Shown here: positions 27,836-36,268 of the stretch, in pieces
Layout: each line of letters begins with the position of its first letter
Position numbering within the stretch: the stretch's first letter is position 1
NCBI RefSeq assembly: GCF_030770395.1
Contig: NZ_CP132480.1
Location: forward strand, 5,570,519-5,624,944
Length of the DNA stretch: 54,426 bases
Direction of reading: 5' to 3'
Origin: Telluria beijingensis
Lineage (GTDB): Bacteria > Pseudomonadota > Gammaproteobacteria > Burkholderiales > Burkholderiaceae_D
Notes under the pieces: generated by a model
What the model was told of the DNA's origin: nothing
Seen by the model: the letters and a program-made list of their open reading frames with translations, nothing else
Database searches by the model: none
Made by a program: the position numbers and the translations under genes

Positions 27836-28672
27836 GTGGCCCGTATCCTCATCATCGAAGACAACCCTGCGAACATCGAGCTGATGTCGTTCCTGCTCGG
27901 CGCCTATGGCCACACGCCGCTGTCGGCCGCCGACGGCCCGCGCGGCGTGGCGGCCGCGCGCAGCGAGCGGCCCGACCTGGTCGCCTGCGACGTCAACCTG
28001 CCGGGCATGGATGGCTTCGCGGTGCTGGCCGCGCTCAAGGCCGATCCGCTGCTGGCCGGCGTGCCGGTGCTGGCCGTGACCGCGCTGGCGATGGCGGGCG
28101 ACCGCGAAAAAGTGCTGGCGGCCGGCTTCGACGGCTACATCAGCAAGCCGATCGAACCCGAAAGCTTCGTCGCCGAGCTCGAGGCCTTCCTGGCCCCGGC
28201 CAGCGCGCCGGCGCCGGCGCCGATGGCCCAACCGATCGCGGTCCCGGCGGCGGCGGCCCCGGCCCCTGTACGCGCGGCGGAGTCCGCGGCGCGCACGCTG
28301 CTGCTGGTCGACGACGACCGCTTCATGCTGGGTGTCCTCAACGACATGCTGGTCGGCCAGCCCTACCGCGTGCTGAGCGCCTGCTCGGGCGAGGAAGCGC
28401 TCGACGTGCTCGACCATGAAGCGGTCGAGGTGATCCTGTGCGACCAGGCCATGCCCGGCATGCGCGGCACCGAGGTGCTGGCGCGCGCCGCCGAGCGCTA
28501 TCCCAAGACCGTGCGCCTGATGCTGTCCGGCCAGCCCGACCTGAACGAGATCGAGGCCGCCATCGCCAGCGGCGTGGCCGACGACCACTACGTCAAGCCG
28601 CTCGGCGCGCGCATGCTGCGCGAACGGATCGACGAAGCCTTCCGCCTGCAGAGCCAGCGCGCGGCCGCCTAG
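27836..28672 (+). CDS. Response regulator with two receiver domains
   Basis: A GTG start after GGAG gives 278 residues. The first receiver (1-120) has D9, phospho-acceptor D52 in ACDVNLPGMDG and K104 in ISKP. A 30-residue Ala/Pro linker follows. The second receiver (152-275) has VDDD, D203 in LCDQAMPGMRG and K254 in YVKP. No DNA-binding or enzymatic output domain is present, so it works through protein contacts or phosphate relay. No histidine kinase gene is adjacent. An in-frame ATG at 27803 or 27806 would add eleven or ten residues but lacks a ribosome site. Confidence 0.88.
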   Translation: MARILIIEDNPANIELMSFLLGAYGHTPLSAADGPRGVAAARSERPDLVACDVNLPGMDGFAVLAALKADPLLAGVPVLAVTALAMAGDREKVLAAGFDGYISKPIEPESFVAELEAFLAPASAPAPAPMAQPIAVPAAAAPAPVRAAESAARTLLLVDDDRFMLGVLNDMLVGQPYRVLSACSGEEALDVLDHEAVEVILCDQAMPGMRGTEVLARAAERYPKTVRLMLSGQPDLNEIEAAIASGVADDHYVKPLGARMLRERIDEAFRLQSQRAAA

Positions 28673-28700
28673 GGCAGGGGCGGCCGGCGATCGAAAGATT

Positions 28701-28720
28701 CATCGAACGACCGTTCGATG
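28701..28720. promoter_or_regulatory. Palindromic operator upstream of the TetR gene
   Basis: CATCGAACG (28701-28709) and CGTTCGATG (28712-28720) are perfect arms two bases apart, 37 bases before the TetR start. Size and symmetry are typical of TetR-family operators, so autorepression is likely. Confidence 0.8.
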
Positions 28721-28757
28721 TTATCCTTGCGGGAATGCACTATTAACTTCGGCCTAC

Positions 28758-29453
28758 ATGCAACAAAAAGCCCCGCGCCGCACCCGTGAACGCATCCTCG
28801 AGCTCTCGCTCAAGCTGTTCAACGAGTTCGGCGAGCCCAATATCACGACCACCGTCATTGCCGAGGAGATGAATATCTCGCCCGGCAATCTGTACTACCA
28901 TTTCCGCAACAAGGACGACATCGTCAATTCGATCTTCGTCCAGTTCGAGGCGGAGATCGAGCGCGTGCTCGCGGTGCCGGCCGGGCGCCGCTCGAACATG
29001 GAAGATGTGTGGCTGTACCTGCACCATATGTTCAAGCTGATCTGGCGCTACCGCTTCTTCTACCGCGACCTGAACGACCTGCTGTCGCGCAACCGCAAAC
29101 TCGAACTGCATTTCAAGGCCATCCACGCCCACAAGATCAAGGTCGCGCGCCAGCTGTGCGAGGACTTGCGCAGCGAAGGTTCGCTCGAGGCCTCCGACCA
29201 GCAGATCGGCGCCATGGCGACCAATATGGTGGTGGTGGCGACCTACTGGCTGTCGTTCGAATACGTGCGCAACCCGCGTAAGTACAGTGAGCAGCAGGCG
29301 ATTGCCGACGCGCTGGCGCGCGGCTGCTACCAGGTGCTGTCGATGGTCGGCCCCTACCTGCGCGGCGAGACCCGGGTGCTGTTCGAGAAGCTGTCCGACG
29401 ACTATCTCCAAAAACTGTCGGCCGACGCCCGGCCCGGCGCCGACTTCTTCTGA
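28758..29453 (+). CDS. TetR/AcrR-family transcriptional regulator
   Basis: The 231-residue protein has an N-terminal TetR helix-turn-helix (RRTRERILELSLKLFNEFGE, then TTTVIAEEMNISPGNLYYHF) and a helical ligand domain rich in Trp/Tyr/Phe (YRFFYRDLNDLLSRNRKLEL). The length and the YRDLNDLL motif fit the subgroup with a DUF-type C-terminal domain found in lipid-related regulators. It precedes the LOG-family gene by 10 bases, so both are probably controlled through the palindrome at 28701. The ligand is unknown. Confidence 0.92.
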   Translation: MQQKAPRRTRERILELSLKLFNEFGEPNITTTVIAEEMNISPGNLYYHFRNKDDIVNSIFVQFEAEIERVLAVPAGRRSNMEDVWLYLHHMFKLIWRYRFFYRDLNDLLSRNRKLELHFKAIHAHKIKVARQLCEDLRSEGSLEASDQQIGAMATNMVVVATYWLSFEYVRNPRKYSEQQAIADALARGCYQVLSMVGPYLRGETRVLFEKLSDDYLQKLSADARPGADFF

Positions 29454-29463
29454 GGTTCCAAGC

Positions 29464-30060
29464 ATGAAAACCCTGGCCGTCTACTGCGGCGCCGCGCATG
29501 GCGCCAACCCGATCCACGCCGACGCCGCGCGCGCCCTGGCCGGCGCGATGGTCGAGCACAACATCTCCCTGGTCTATGGCGGCGGCAAGGTCGGCCTGAT
29601 GGGCGTGATCGCCGACGAGGTGCTGCGCCTGGGCGGCGACGCTACCGGCGTGATCCCGCGCGCGCTGATGGAGCGCGAGGTCGGCCACACCGGCCTGACC
29701 CGCCTGTTCGTGGTCAAGGACATGCACGAGCGCAAGGCGATGATGTCCGACCTGTCGGACGGCTTCATCGCCATGCCCGGCGGGATGGGTACGCTGGAAG
29801 AGCTGTTCGAGATGGTCACCTGGGCCCAGCTGGGCATCCACGCCAAGCCGATCGGCCTGCTCAACGTGAACGGCTTCTACGACGGCCTGCGCGCCTTCGT
29901 GCGCCACCAGGTCGAGGAAGGCTTCGTGCGGCCCGAGCACGAGGGCCTGATGCTGGCCGACAGCGATCCCGCACTGCTGATCCGGCGCCTGCGCGCGGCG
30001 GCGCCGGCGGCATCGAGCACCGCCTTGCCGCCAGCGGCGGCCGACGAGCTGCGCGGCTAA
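29464..30060 (+). CDS. LOG-family (TIGR00730) nucleoside 5'-monophosphate phosphoribohydrolase
   Basis: The 198-residue Rossmann enzyme has the defining PGGMGTLEEL motif (105-114), the GGGKVGLMG loop (39-47) and catalytic R90/E112-type residues in MHERKAMM and GTLEE. LOG proteins split AMP or cytokinin riboside monophosphates into base and ribose 5-phosphate. Many bacterial members act in purine salvage rather than hormone production. Co-transcription with a TetR regulator suggests inducible expression. Cytokinin activation should not be assumed. Confidence 0.9.
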   Translation: MKTLAVYCGAAHGANPIHADAARALAGAMVEHNISLVYGGGKVGLMGVIADEVLRLGGDATGVIPRALMEREVGHTGLTRLFVVKDMHERKAMMSDLSDGFIAMPGGMGTLEELFEMVTWAQLGIHAKPIGLLNVNGFYDGLRAFVRHQVEEGFVRPEHEGLMLADSDPALLIRRLRAAAPAASSTALPPAAADELRG

Positions 30061-30095
30061 CGCCACCGTCACCCGAACGACGGGTTGCATGGTTT

Positions 30096-31196
30096 TCAGG
30101 CCAACTCGATCCGATCCCGCCCGGCCGCCTTGGCCCGGTACAGCGCCTTGTCCGCCCGGTTGATCGCCTCGGTGAACGGCTCGCCGTCGCGGCGCGCGGC
30201 CAGGCCGGCCGAGAAGCTGATACGCCATGCCGGGTCCAGCCCCTCCACCCGCAGCGCATGCACGCGTTCGGCCATCCGCTCGAGCACCCGTTGCGCGTCC
30301 TGCGGCGCGGCGTCCGGCAACAGCAGCAGGAATTCCTCGCCGCCCCAGCGCGCCAGCGTGTCGTTGGTGCGCAGCGCGCCGCGCGCGGCGTGCGCGAACT
30401 CGCGCAGCACGGCGTCGCCCAGCGCGTGGCCGTGGCGGTCGTTGACCTGCTTGAAATAGTCGAGGTCGAGCAGGGCCACGCAGCTGCGCGCGCCGGGCGG
30501 CTGGCGCCGTTCCTCGGCGCTCAGCAGCGCGTTCATGTGGCGGCGGTTGGCCAGGGTCGTCAGTTCGTCGATCGTGGCCAGGGTGCGGATGGTCTCGAGT
30601 GCCTGTTCCAGTTCCTGCTTCTTGTGCTGCATGCGCCGGCGCAGCTTGGTCATCTCGCTCGACAGCAGGGCGGTCGACAGCAGGGCCGCCGCCATATAGC
30701 CGAAGTTCATGGCCTCGACCGCGGGCGGATAGCGCAGCGGGTCGTGCGCCTGCAGCCACCACATCACGCCGCCCATGCCGGCCAGCGCGAAGGCCGACAC
30801 GAACATCGTCTGGCGCGCGCGCAGGGCCACCGCGCAGAAGGCCACGATCACCACCGTCATGCACAGCAGCGCGGCGCGCATCGGGCCCGCGATCGCATAC
30901 GAGGCCATGCCGCAGCCGATCGCGAACAGCGATTGCAGCATGGCCAGCGTGGCCGGCGCCAGGCCAAGCGCCGCGCTGAAGCGGATCAGCACGTAGAAGG
31001 TCAGGGTGCCGGCGGCGGCGGTCGCGCCCAGCAGCAGGGCCGGCTGGCGCGGCGCGTGGCCCCAGGCCACCTGGCCGGCCAGCAGCAGGATACCAGCCAG
31101 GTACAGCAGGGCAGTCGCGATCCAGTAGTTGAGCATGCGCCGCAGCGCGGGTTCGGCGCCCAGCAGGACGCGGGTCGTGTCGGCTACCTTGCTCAC
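30096..31196 (-). CDS. Membrane diguanylate cyclase with intact I-site
   Basis: The 366-residue protein has about six N-terminal membrane helices (residues 25-180), a coiled linker, and a C-terminal GGDEF domain with GGEEF at 285-289 and DLDYFKQVND. R276-T-N-D279 lies exactly five residues before GGEEF, the RxxD product-inhibition site, so an active, feedback-regulated c-di-GMP synthase is expected. Its start overlaps the end of the upstream GGDEF-EAL gene by four bases, making it the last gene of the porin/binding-protein/c-di-GMP operon. Confidence 0.92.
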   Translation of the reverse strand: MSKVADTTRVLLGAEPALRRMLNYWIATALLYLAGILLLAGQVAWGHAPRQPALLLGATAAAGTLTFYVLIRFSAALGLAPATLAMLQSLFAIGCGMASYAIAGPMRAALLCMTVVIVAFCAVALRARQTMFVSAFALAGMGGVMWWLQAHDPLRYPPAVEAMNFGYMAAALLSTALLSSEMTKLRRRMQHKKQELEQALETIRTLATIDELTTLANRRHMNALLSAEERRQPPGARSCVALLDLDYFKQVNDRHGHALGDAVLREFAHAARGALRTNDTLARWGGEEFLLLLPDAAPQDAQRVLERMAERVHALRVEGLDPAWRISFSAGLAARRDGEPFTEAINRADKALYRAKAAGRDRIELA

Positions 31197-33907
31197 GCGC
31201 GGTTCCCGTGGCTGTCGGCCAGCAGGCGCGCCAGTTCCGGCGCGGGCAGCGGGCGGCTGAACAGGTAGCCCTGCATCTCGTCGCAGTCGTTGGCGCGCAG
31301 GAAGTCGCGCTGCTGCGCGGTTTCCACGCCTTCGGCAATCACCCGCAGGTTCAGTTTATGGCCGAGCGAGATCACGGCCAGTGCGATCGCCTGGTCGCCG
31401 GCCGAATCGGCCAGGTCGGCGACGAAGGACTTGTCGATCTTGAGGCGGCTGATCGGGAACGTCTTGAGCGCCGACAGGCTGGAGTAGCCGGTGCCGAAGT
31501 CGTCGATCGAGAGCGATACCCCCATCGCCTTGAGCTCGCGCATCTTGCCGACCGAGCGGCCGAGGTCGCGCATGATCAGGCTCTCGGTCACCTCGAGCTC
31601 GAGGCCGTCGGGCGGCAGGCCGCTGGAGCGCAGGGCGTCGGCGATGCGTCCGACCAGGCGCGTGTCCTCGAACTGGCGCGCCGAGACGTTGACCGACATG
31701 CACAGCGGCGGCAGGCCGGCGGCGCGCCAGGCGACGCCCTGGGCGCAGGCGGTGCGCAGCACCCATTCGCCGATCGGGACGATCAGGCCGCTTTCCTCGG
31801 CCAGGCCGATGAAGCGGTCGGGCGACACCAGGCCCTGTTCCGGATGGCGCCAGCGGATCAGCGCCTCGACCCCGAACAGGCGGTTCGACCTCAGGTCGAC
31901 CTTGGGCTGGTACAGCAGCTCGAACTGGCAGGCGCCGCCATCGCCGCAGCTGTCGACCGCGGCGCGCAGGCCCTCGAGCAGCACCAGCTTCTCGTCGATG
32001 CTGGCGTTCATCTCGCTGGCGTAGAACTGGACGTTGTCGTTACCCAGCTCCTTGGCGCGGTACATGGCGACGTCGGCATGCATCATGAGGGCATTGGCGT
32101 CGACGCCGTCGCTCGGATAGAAGGTGGCGCCGATGCTGCAGCTGACGCGCACTTCCTGGCCCTCGACCAGCACCGGCTCGGTGACCGCCAGGCGCACCCG
32201 CTCGAGCAGCGGCGCGATCGATGCCGGCTCGCCCTGCAGCGCGGGCAGCAGGATCACGAACTCGTCGCCGCCGAAGCGCGCCAGCGTATCGCCGCCGAGC
32301 AGGCAGCGCGCCATGCGCGCGCCGACCACCTTCAGCAGTTCGTCGCCGGCATTGTGGCCCAGGGCGTCGTTGACCAGCTTGAAGCCGTCGAGGTCGATGA
32401 AGGCCAGCCCCACCGCGGCGCCGCTGCGCTGCGCGTCCAGGATCGCCTGGCCGAGGCGCTCGCGCAGCAGGCTGCGGTTGGGCAGGCCGGTCAGGTCGTC
32501 GTGGTGGGCCAGATGGTGGATGCGCCGTTCGGCCAGCTTGCGCTCGGTGATGTCGCGCACGATCACCACCACGCCGCCCTCGACCGCGACCGCCTGCCGG
32601 TGCAGCCAGCGCTCGCCCTGCGGCAGCGAGCGCGCCAGCCATTCGGCTTCGCGCGCGGCGCCGTCCTGCACCACCGCCGCCAGGTCGGCGAAGATGCCCA
32701 CGCTGAAGGCGGCGGGCAGCATTCGCGACATGGGCTGGCCGGCCAGTTGCTCCTTGCGCAGGCCGGTGAGCTGTTCGGCGCGGCTGTTGGTGGTGACGAT
32801 GGTGAAGTCGACCACCTGGCCATGCTGGCCGGCGATGGTGCGCAGGACGAAGAAGGCGTCCGGGCTGGCCTCCGAGGCGGCGGCATAGGTCTCTTGCGCC
32901 TGGCGCTCGCGGCGGCGCGCCTTGGCCAGTTGCCAGGACCAGGCGCTGACCAGGATCACGACCGCCACCAGCAATGCGCTGCCGGCGCTGGCGCCCAGCA
33001 GCCAGGCGCGCCGCTGCTGGCGGAAGCCGGCCATCTGTTCGGCTTCGGACAGGCCGGCCACCGCCACCAGCGGGAAACCGGCCAGCGGCCGGCTGCTGGT
33101 GTAGCGCGTCTCGCCATCGATGCGGCAGGTCCTCAGTTCGACCACGTCGGTGGCGCCGGGCAGGTAGGGCTGGCCCCAGGAGACCTGCTCGCCGACGCGC
33201 AGCGCGCGCGCCACGCCGTCCACGCCGACCAGGCCAAGCAGGCCGCGCTCGCCCTGGCGCGAGCGTTCGTAGGAGCTGGTGAAATAGGCCGGATCGACCG
33301 CGACCACGGCCACGCCGGCGAAGCGGCCGGCGACGTCGTCGATGCGGCGCGTGAAGTGCAGGTGCGGCTCGGCGTTGCCGGCATGGACGATGGCCTGGCT
33401 CACGTAGGGCAGGTCTTGCCGCGCATGGCGGTGGAACTCGACGTAGCTGGCGCCGGACAGGTCGCGCGGGCCGGTGGCGGGATTGCTGGCCACCACGCGC
33501 CCGCGGCCGTCGGTGATCTCGACCTGGAACACCAGGCCGGGCGGCAGCAGCCCCTTGGCCGCCAGCGCCGGGAGGGCGCCTTCGGCCCCGTTCTGTTCGA
33601 CCGCGTACTTCAGCACGCGCAGGGTCTGGTCGATGTTGCTCAGGCTGCGCGCCATCTGCGCTTCATAGGTGTCGAGCAGTTCGCGGGCGGCGTCGCGCGC
33701 GGCCGCGGTCGCGGCGCGGCGCTCGGACTCGATCACGTGCAGGGTGCCGAACCAGATGGCGCCGAGCAGGAACAGGGCGAACAGCGGCAGCGAGATATGG
33801 GTTTCGAGCGCGAGCGCGAGCCAGCGCGCGGGGGCGCCGCGGCGGGGGACGGGCCGGCGCGCCGCCGCCACGGGAGCCGGGGCGGACGAGGATGCGAGCG
33901 TGTTCAT
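31193..33907 (-). CDS. Cache-PAS-GGDEF-EAL c-di-GMP signalling protein
   Basis: The ATG at 33907, with GAGGAC upstream, gives 904 residues. A membrane helix at about 38-55 and another at about 300-325 enclose a periplasmic Cache-like sensor domain; a PAS domain follows at about 345-450. The GGDEF domain has GGDEF at 546-550 but its I-site position reads LGGD, so product inhibition is lost. The EAL domain begins at E681 (EALIRW) and keeps SVNVS, ESL, DDFGTGYSSL and AEGVET, all needed for phosphodiesterase activity. The protein can therefore make and break c-di-GMP in response to a periplasmic signal. It follows a porin and a periplasmic binding protein in one operon. Confidence 0.92.
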   Translation of the reverse strand: MNTLASSSAPAPVAAARRPVPRRGAPARWLALALETHISLPLFALFLLGAIWFGTLHVIESERRAATAAARDAARELLDTYEAQMARSLSNIDQTLRVLKYAVEQNGAEGALPALAAKGLLPPGLVFQVEITDGRGRVVASNPATGPRDLSGASYVEFHRHARQDLPYVSQAIVHAGNAEPHLHFTRRIDDVAGRFAGVAVVAVDPAYFTSSYERSRQGERGLLGLVGVDGVARALRVGEQVSWGQPYLPGATDVVELRTCRIDGETRYTSSRPLAGFPLVAVAGLSEAEQMAGFRQQRRAWLLGASAGSALLVAVVILVSAWSWQLAKARRRERQAQETYAAASEASPDAFFVLRTIAGQHGQVVDFTIVTTNSRAEQLTGLRKEQLAGQPMSRMLPAAFSVGIFADLAAVVQDGAAREAEWLARSLPQGERWLHRQAVAVEGGVVVIVRDITERKLAERRIHHLAHHDDLTGLPNRSLLRERLGQAILDAQRSGAAVGLAFIDLDGFKLVNDALGHNAGDELLKVVGARMARCLLGGDTLARFGGDEFVILLPALQGEPASIAPLLERVRLAVTEPVLVEGQEVRVSCSIGATFYPSDGVDANALMMHADVAMYRAKELGNDNVQFYASEMNASIDEKLVLLEGLRAAVDSCGDGGACQFELLYQPKVDLRSNRLFGVEALIRWRHPEQGLVSPDRFIGLAEESGLIVPIGEWVLRTACAQGVAWRAAGLPPLCMSVNVSARQFEDTRLVGRIADALRSSGLPPDGLELEVTESLIMRDLGRSVGKMRELKAMGVSLSIDDFGTGYSSLSALKTFPISRLKIDKSFVADLADSAGDQAIALAVISLGHKLNLRVIAEGVETAQQRDFLRANDCDEMQGYLFSRPLPAPELARLLADSHGNRA

Positions 33908-33914
33908 CGGGTCC

Positions 33915-34361
33915 TCATGGCAGCGCCAGCACGGCGCGCACCGACGGGTCGAGCGCATCGCGCCCGATGTAGCCGATCATCGATGGATTCTCGGCCACCA
34001 GGCGGCGCACGGCGGCGTCGCCGCCGGCTTCGCGCGGTGGCTGGCCGCGGCCGGTGAACACCATCTTCGACCAGTGCGCCTTGAGCAGGGCCGGGGTCTT
34101 GCCGGTCAGTTCGCGGTAGAAGTCGTCGCGCTGCGGCGCGCCGAGCGGCTGGTCGATGGCGAGCGCCGGGGCGCCGTCCGGGAAGCGGCTGGCATGGCCG
34201 AGGAAGATCGCGGCCACCTGGTCGGCGCCGAGCGGGCCGACCTGGCTGCGGCTCGAGACCACCACCACCAGCTCGGCGCAGGCGTCGGCGGCGGCGATGC
34301 ACAGGATGCCTGCGGCCAGCAGGCGGCGCAGGGAAGGGCGTGAGCGGTTCGGCGCGCGCAT
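33915..34361 (-). CDS. Short periplasmic phosphate-binding-like protein
   Basis: The protein has 148 residues with a signal peptide (RRLLAAGILCIAAADACA). The mature part, with VVVVSSRSQVGPLGADQVAAIF, LTGKTPALLKAHWSKMVFTG and ENPSMIGYIGRDAL, matches the short PBP-like group related to PstS phosphate-binding proteins, though it is only about half a normal PstS and has a single lobe. Its ATG shares one base with the stop of the porin gene (TGATG), and the GGDEF-EAL gene starts eight bases after its stop. A role as soluble ligand sensor for the Cache protein is inference from this arrangement. Confidence 0.8.
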   Translation of the reverse strand: MRAPNRSRPSLRRLLAAGILCIAAADACAELVVVVSSRSQVGPLGADQVAAIFLGHASRFPDGAPALAIDQPLGAPQRDDFYRELTGKTPALLKAHWSKMVFTGRGQPPREAGGDAAVRRLVAENPSMIGYIGRDALDPSVRAVLALP

Positions 34362-35620
34362 CAGAACACGAAGTCCATGGCCACGCTGCCGACGTGCACC
34401 GCGTGGTCGGGTCGGAAGCCGGGCTGGTTGTTGATCAGGGCGCCGCGCGTGCCCTCGCGCGGTTGCACGCGGTCGAACTGCAGCTTGAGCGCGATATTGG
34501 TCGCCGCGTCCCAGCGCAGGCCGGCGCTCCAGGTGGACTGCACGGGAATGGTCGCCAGGTAGCCGTTCAGGCCCGCATTGACCTGGCTCGCGGCCGCGGC
34601 CAGCGGTGGCGGCAGTCCTTCCAGCGCCAGGCCGGGGTCGTGGGTCGGGAAGTCGGCGCGCACCTGGGCGTAGCCGGCGTAGGGCGTGAGCGCCCCCCGC
34701 CGCAGGCCGGCGCCCACGTACGCCGAGGTGCCGCCGCCGAGCAGGGAATCGGTGCGGGTGCGGCCGCATTCCGCGGTCACGAACCAGGGACCCGGGTCGT
34801 AGCTCATGCCGGCGCTGAACATGGACACGCGCTTGTCCCGGATCTCGTAGCGGTCGGCGAGTCGGTTCCCTTGCGGTCCGAAGCCGCGCAGGATGGCGAA
34901 CAGGTCCTCGCCGATGGCGGTGTCGAGGCGCGCGCCGGCGGCCGACAGGCGGGCGCTGAGCGCGCCGCGCTCGATGCTGTGCGAGAGGCCGACGATGTGC
35001 TTGGCCTGGATGCGCAGCCCATTGTGCAGGTTCTGGTCGGTGCGGCCGGCGAATACCTGGGTGGCGTGCAGCACCGGGCCCGTGCTCCAGCGCCAGGTGG
35101 CGTCCAGGCCGTCGCTGCTGGAGACCGGCAGCGCGCCATACACCTCGACCGGCGGACGCACCCACGGGATCGTGTAGCCGACCTTGCGCGATTCGGCTCC
35201 CAGGAAGACCGGCAGCGCGATGCGCCCGGCGCGCAGCGCGAGGTCGGGCGTGAGCTGGTATTTGATGTTGGCCCATTCGAGCTGGGGCCGGTAGCTGCCA
35301 TCGAGCCGCTGTTCGCTGACCACTTGCAGCACGCCCGACCAGGCGCCGAGCCTGAGGTCGAGCTGGGCGCCGAGGCGGCTGTCGACGTCCGGACTCCAGG
35401 CCTGCGTATGGCCGGCGCCGTCGGCGCGCAGCACCGAGGCGGTGAAGTCGGCGTCGCGCGAGTCCGCATACACCGCGCCCAGCGTGCCGAAGCCGGACAG
35501 TTTCCAGGCGGGCGTGGCCGGCTCGCCAGCCGCCGCCCCGGCGTACGGGGACAGGCAGGCGAGCACGCACGTGGCGAATGCGGCAGGCAGGCGCGTGCCG
35601 GAGGTATGTTGCAAAACCAT
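34361..35620 (-). CDS. Porin-like outer-membrane beta-barrel protein
   Basis: The 419-residue protein has a signal peptide (AAFATCVLACLSPYAGAAA), then alternating beta strands starting WKLSGFGTLGAVYAD, and ends in SVAMDFVF, a terminal phenylalanine as in porins. It resembles the porin/phosphate-selective-like proteins found next to binding proteins in Massilia relatives, but the substrate is not certain. It is the first gene of a four-gene unit; the 260-base spacer upstream contains a perfect 9-base inverted repeat at 35746-35771. Confidence 0.78.
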   Translation of the reverse strand: MVLQHTSGTRLPAAFATCVLACLSPYAGAAAGEPATPAWKLSGFGTLGAVYADSRDADFTASVLRADGAGHTQAWSPDVDSRLGAQLDLRLGAWSGVLQVVSEQRLDGSYRPQLEWANIKYQLTPDLALRAGRIALPVFLGAESRKVGYTIPWVRPPVEVYGALPVSSSDGLDATWRWSTGPVLHATQVFAGRTDQNLHNGLRIQAKHIVGLSHSIERGALSARLSAAGARLDTAIGEDLFAILRGFGPQGNRLADRYEIRDKRVSMFSAGMSYDPGPWFVTAECGRTRTDSLLGGGTSAYVGAGLRRGALTPYAGYAQVRADFPTHDPGLALEGLPPPLAAAASQVNAGLNGYLATIPVQSTWSAGLRWDAATNIALKLQFDRVQPREGTRGALINNQPGFRPDHAVHVGSVAMDFVF

Positions 35621-35745
35621 GTGATGAGGGATAGGGCCGTAGGCCGGGGAAGCGTCGGGATGACGTCGGTTCCGAGTGTGCAGACTGTAGCGAAGCGGGT
35701 TCGCAAAGTCGAGTGACTGGAGGTTAGAAATTTACTTGGACAAAA

Positions 35746-35771
35746 CGTTCGTTGTGATGGGGCAACGAACG
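35746..35771. promoter_or_regulatory. Inverted repeat in the divergent spacer before the porin operon
   Basis: CGTTCGTTG (35746-35754) and CAACGAACG (35763-35771) are perfect 9-base arms around TGATGGGG. The site lies 126 bases before the porin gene and 109 bases before the gene at 35880, and could be an operator for either; a hairpin function is also possible. Confidence 0.55.
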
Positions 35772-35879
35772 GGCCGGGTGGGTCACTTGGCGTCCACGAT
35801 CGGCACGGCGGGCCGAAACAGGCTAGGATGACGGAATGGCATGCCTGTCGCCTGCCGCCCAGTGTCGTAAAGGATGCGC

Positions 35880-36245
35880 ATGAAGTTTTCTGTCTTGGCG
35901 GTCGTTGCCGCCACCCTCGCCGGTCCCGCGCTGGCCGCGGATCCCGCCTTCTGCACCTCGATGTGCGATTCAGAACTGCGCGAATGCCGTGCCAGCGCCC
36001 AGGCGCGGCCGCTGGAAGAGCGTTTTGCGGCCGCCACCGTAGAGCAGCGCAATCCGCTGGCCCGCACCGTGCAGGGCGCGGTGCCAGGCCAGGCGACCCG
36101 GGCGCTGGATGCCTCGGGCGATACCGGCCGCAGGATGGCCAGGCTGGACGCCTGCGACAGCGCGCAGCAGCGCTGCACGCGCAGCTGCGCCGCCCCGTCC
36201 GCCGCGCAAGACCAGGCGCCGCCGCGCCAGCCGCCAGCGGCGTAG
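35880..36245 (+). CDS. Small secreted cysteine-rich protein of unknown function
   Basis: The ATG at 35880, with AAAGGA five bases upstream, gives 121 residues. A signal peptide (FSVLAVVAATLAGPALA) precedes a mature region with six cysteines in a regular pattern: CTSMC, ELREC, DACDSAQQRC and TRSC. The paired C-x3-C and C-x6-C-x3-C spacing suggests a small helical disulphide-bonded hairpin. The tail is Ala/Pro/Gln-rich. No named family is recognised. Confidence 0.7.
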   Translation: MKFSVLAVVAATLAGPALAADPAFCTSMCDSELRECRASAQARPLEERFAAATVEQRNPLARTVQGAVPGQATRALDASGDTGRRMARLDACDSAQQRCTRSCAAPSAAQDQAPPRQPPAA

Positions 36246-36268
36246 GGGGGACGGCGAAGCCGTCCACC

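Noticed and set aside
31208..34057. A 949-codon open frame on the plus strand opposite the GGDEF-EAL gene
   Set aside because: It is antisense to a gene with clear domains; its composition (His/Gln/Arg-rich) is typical of shadow frames in high-GC DNA.
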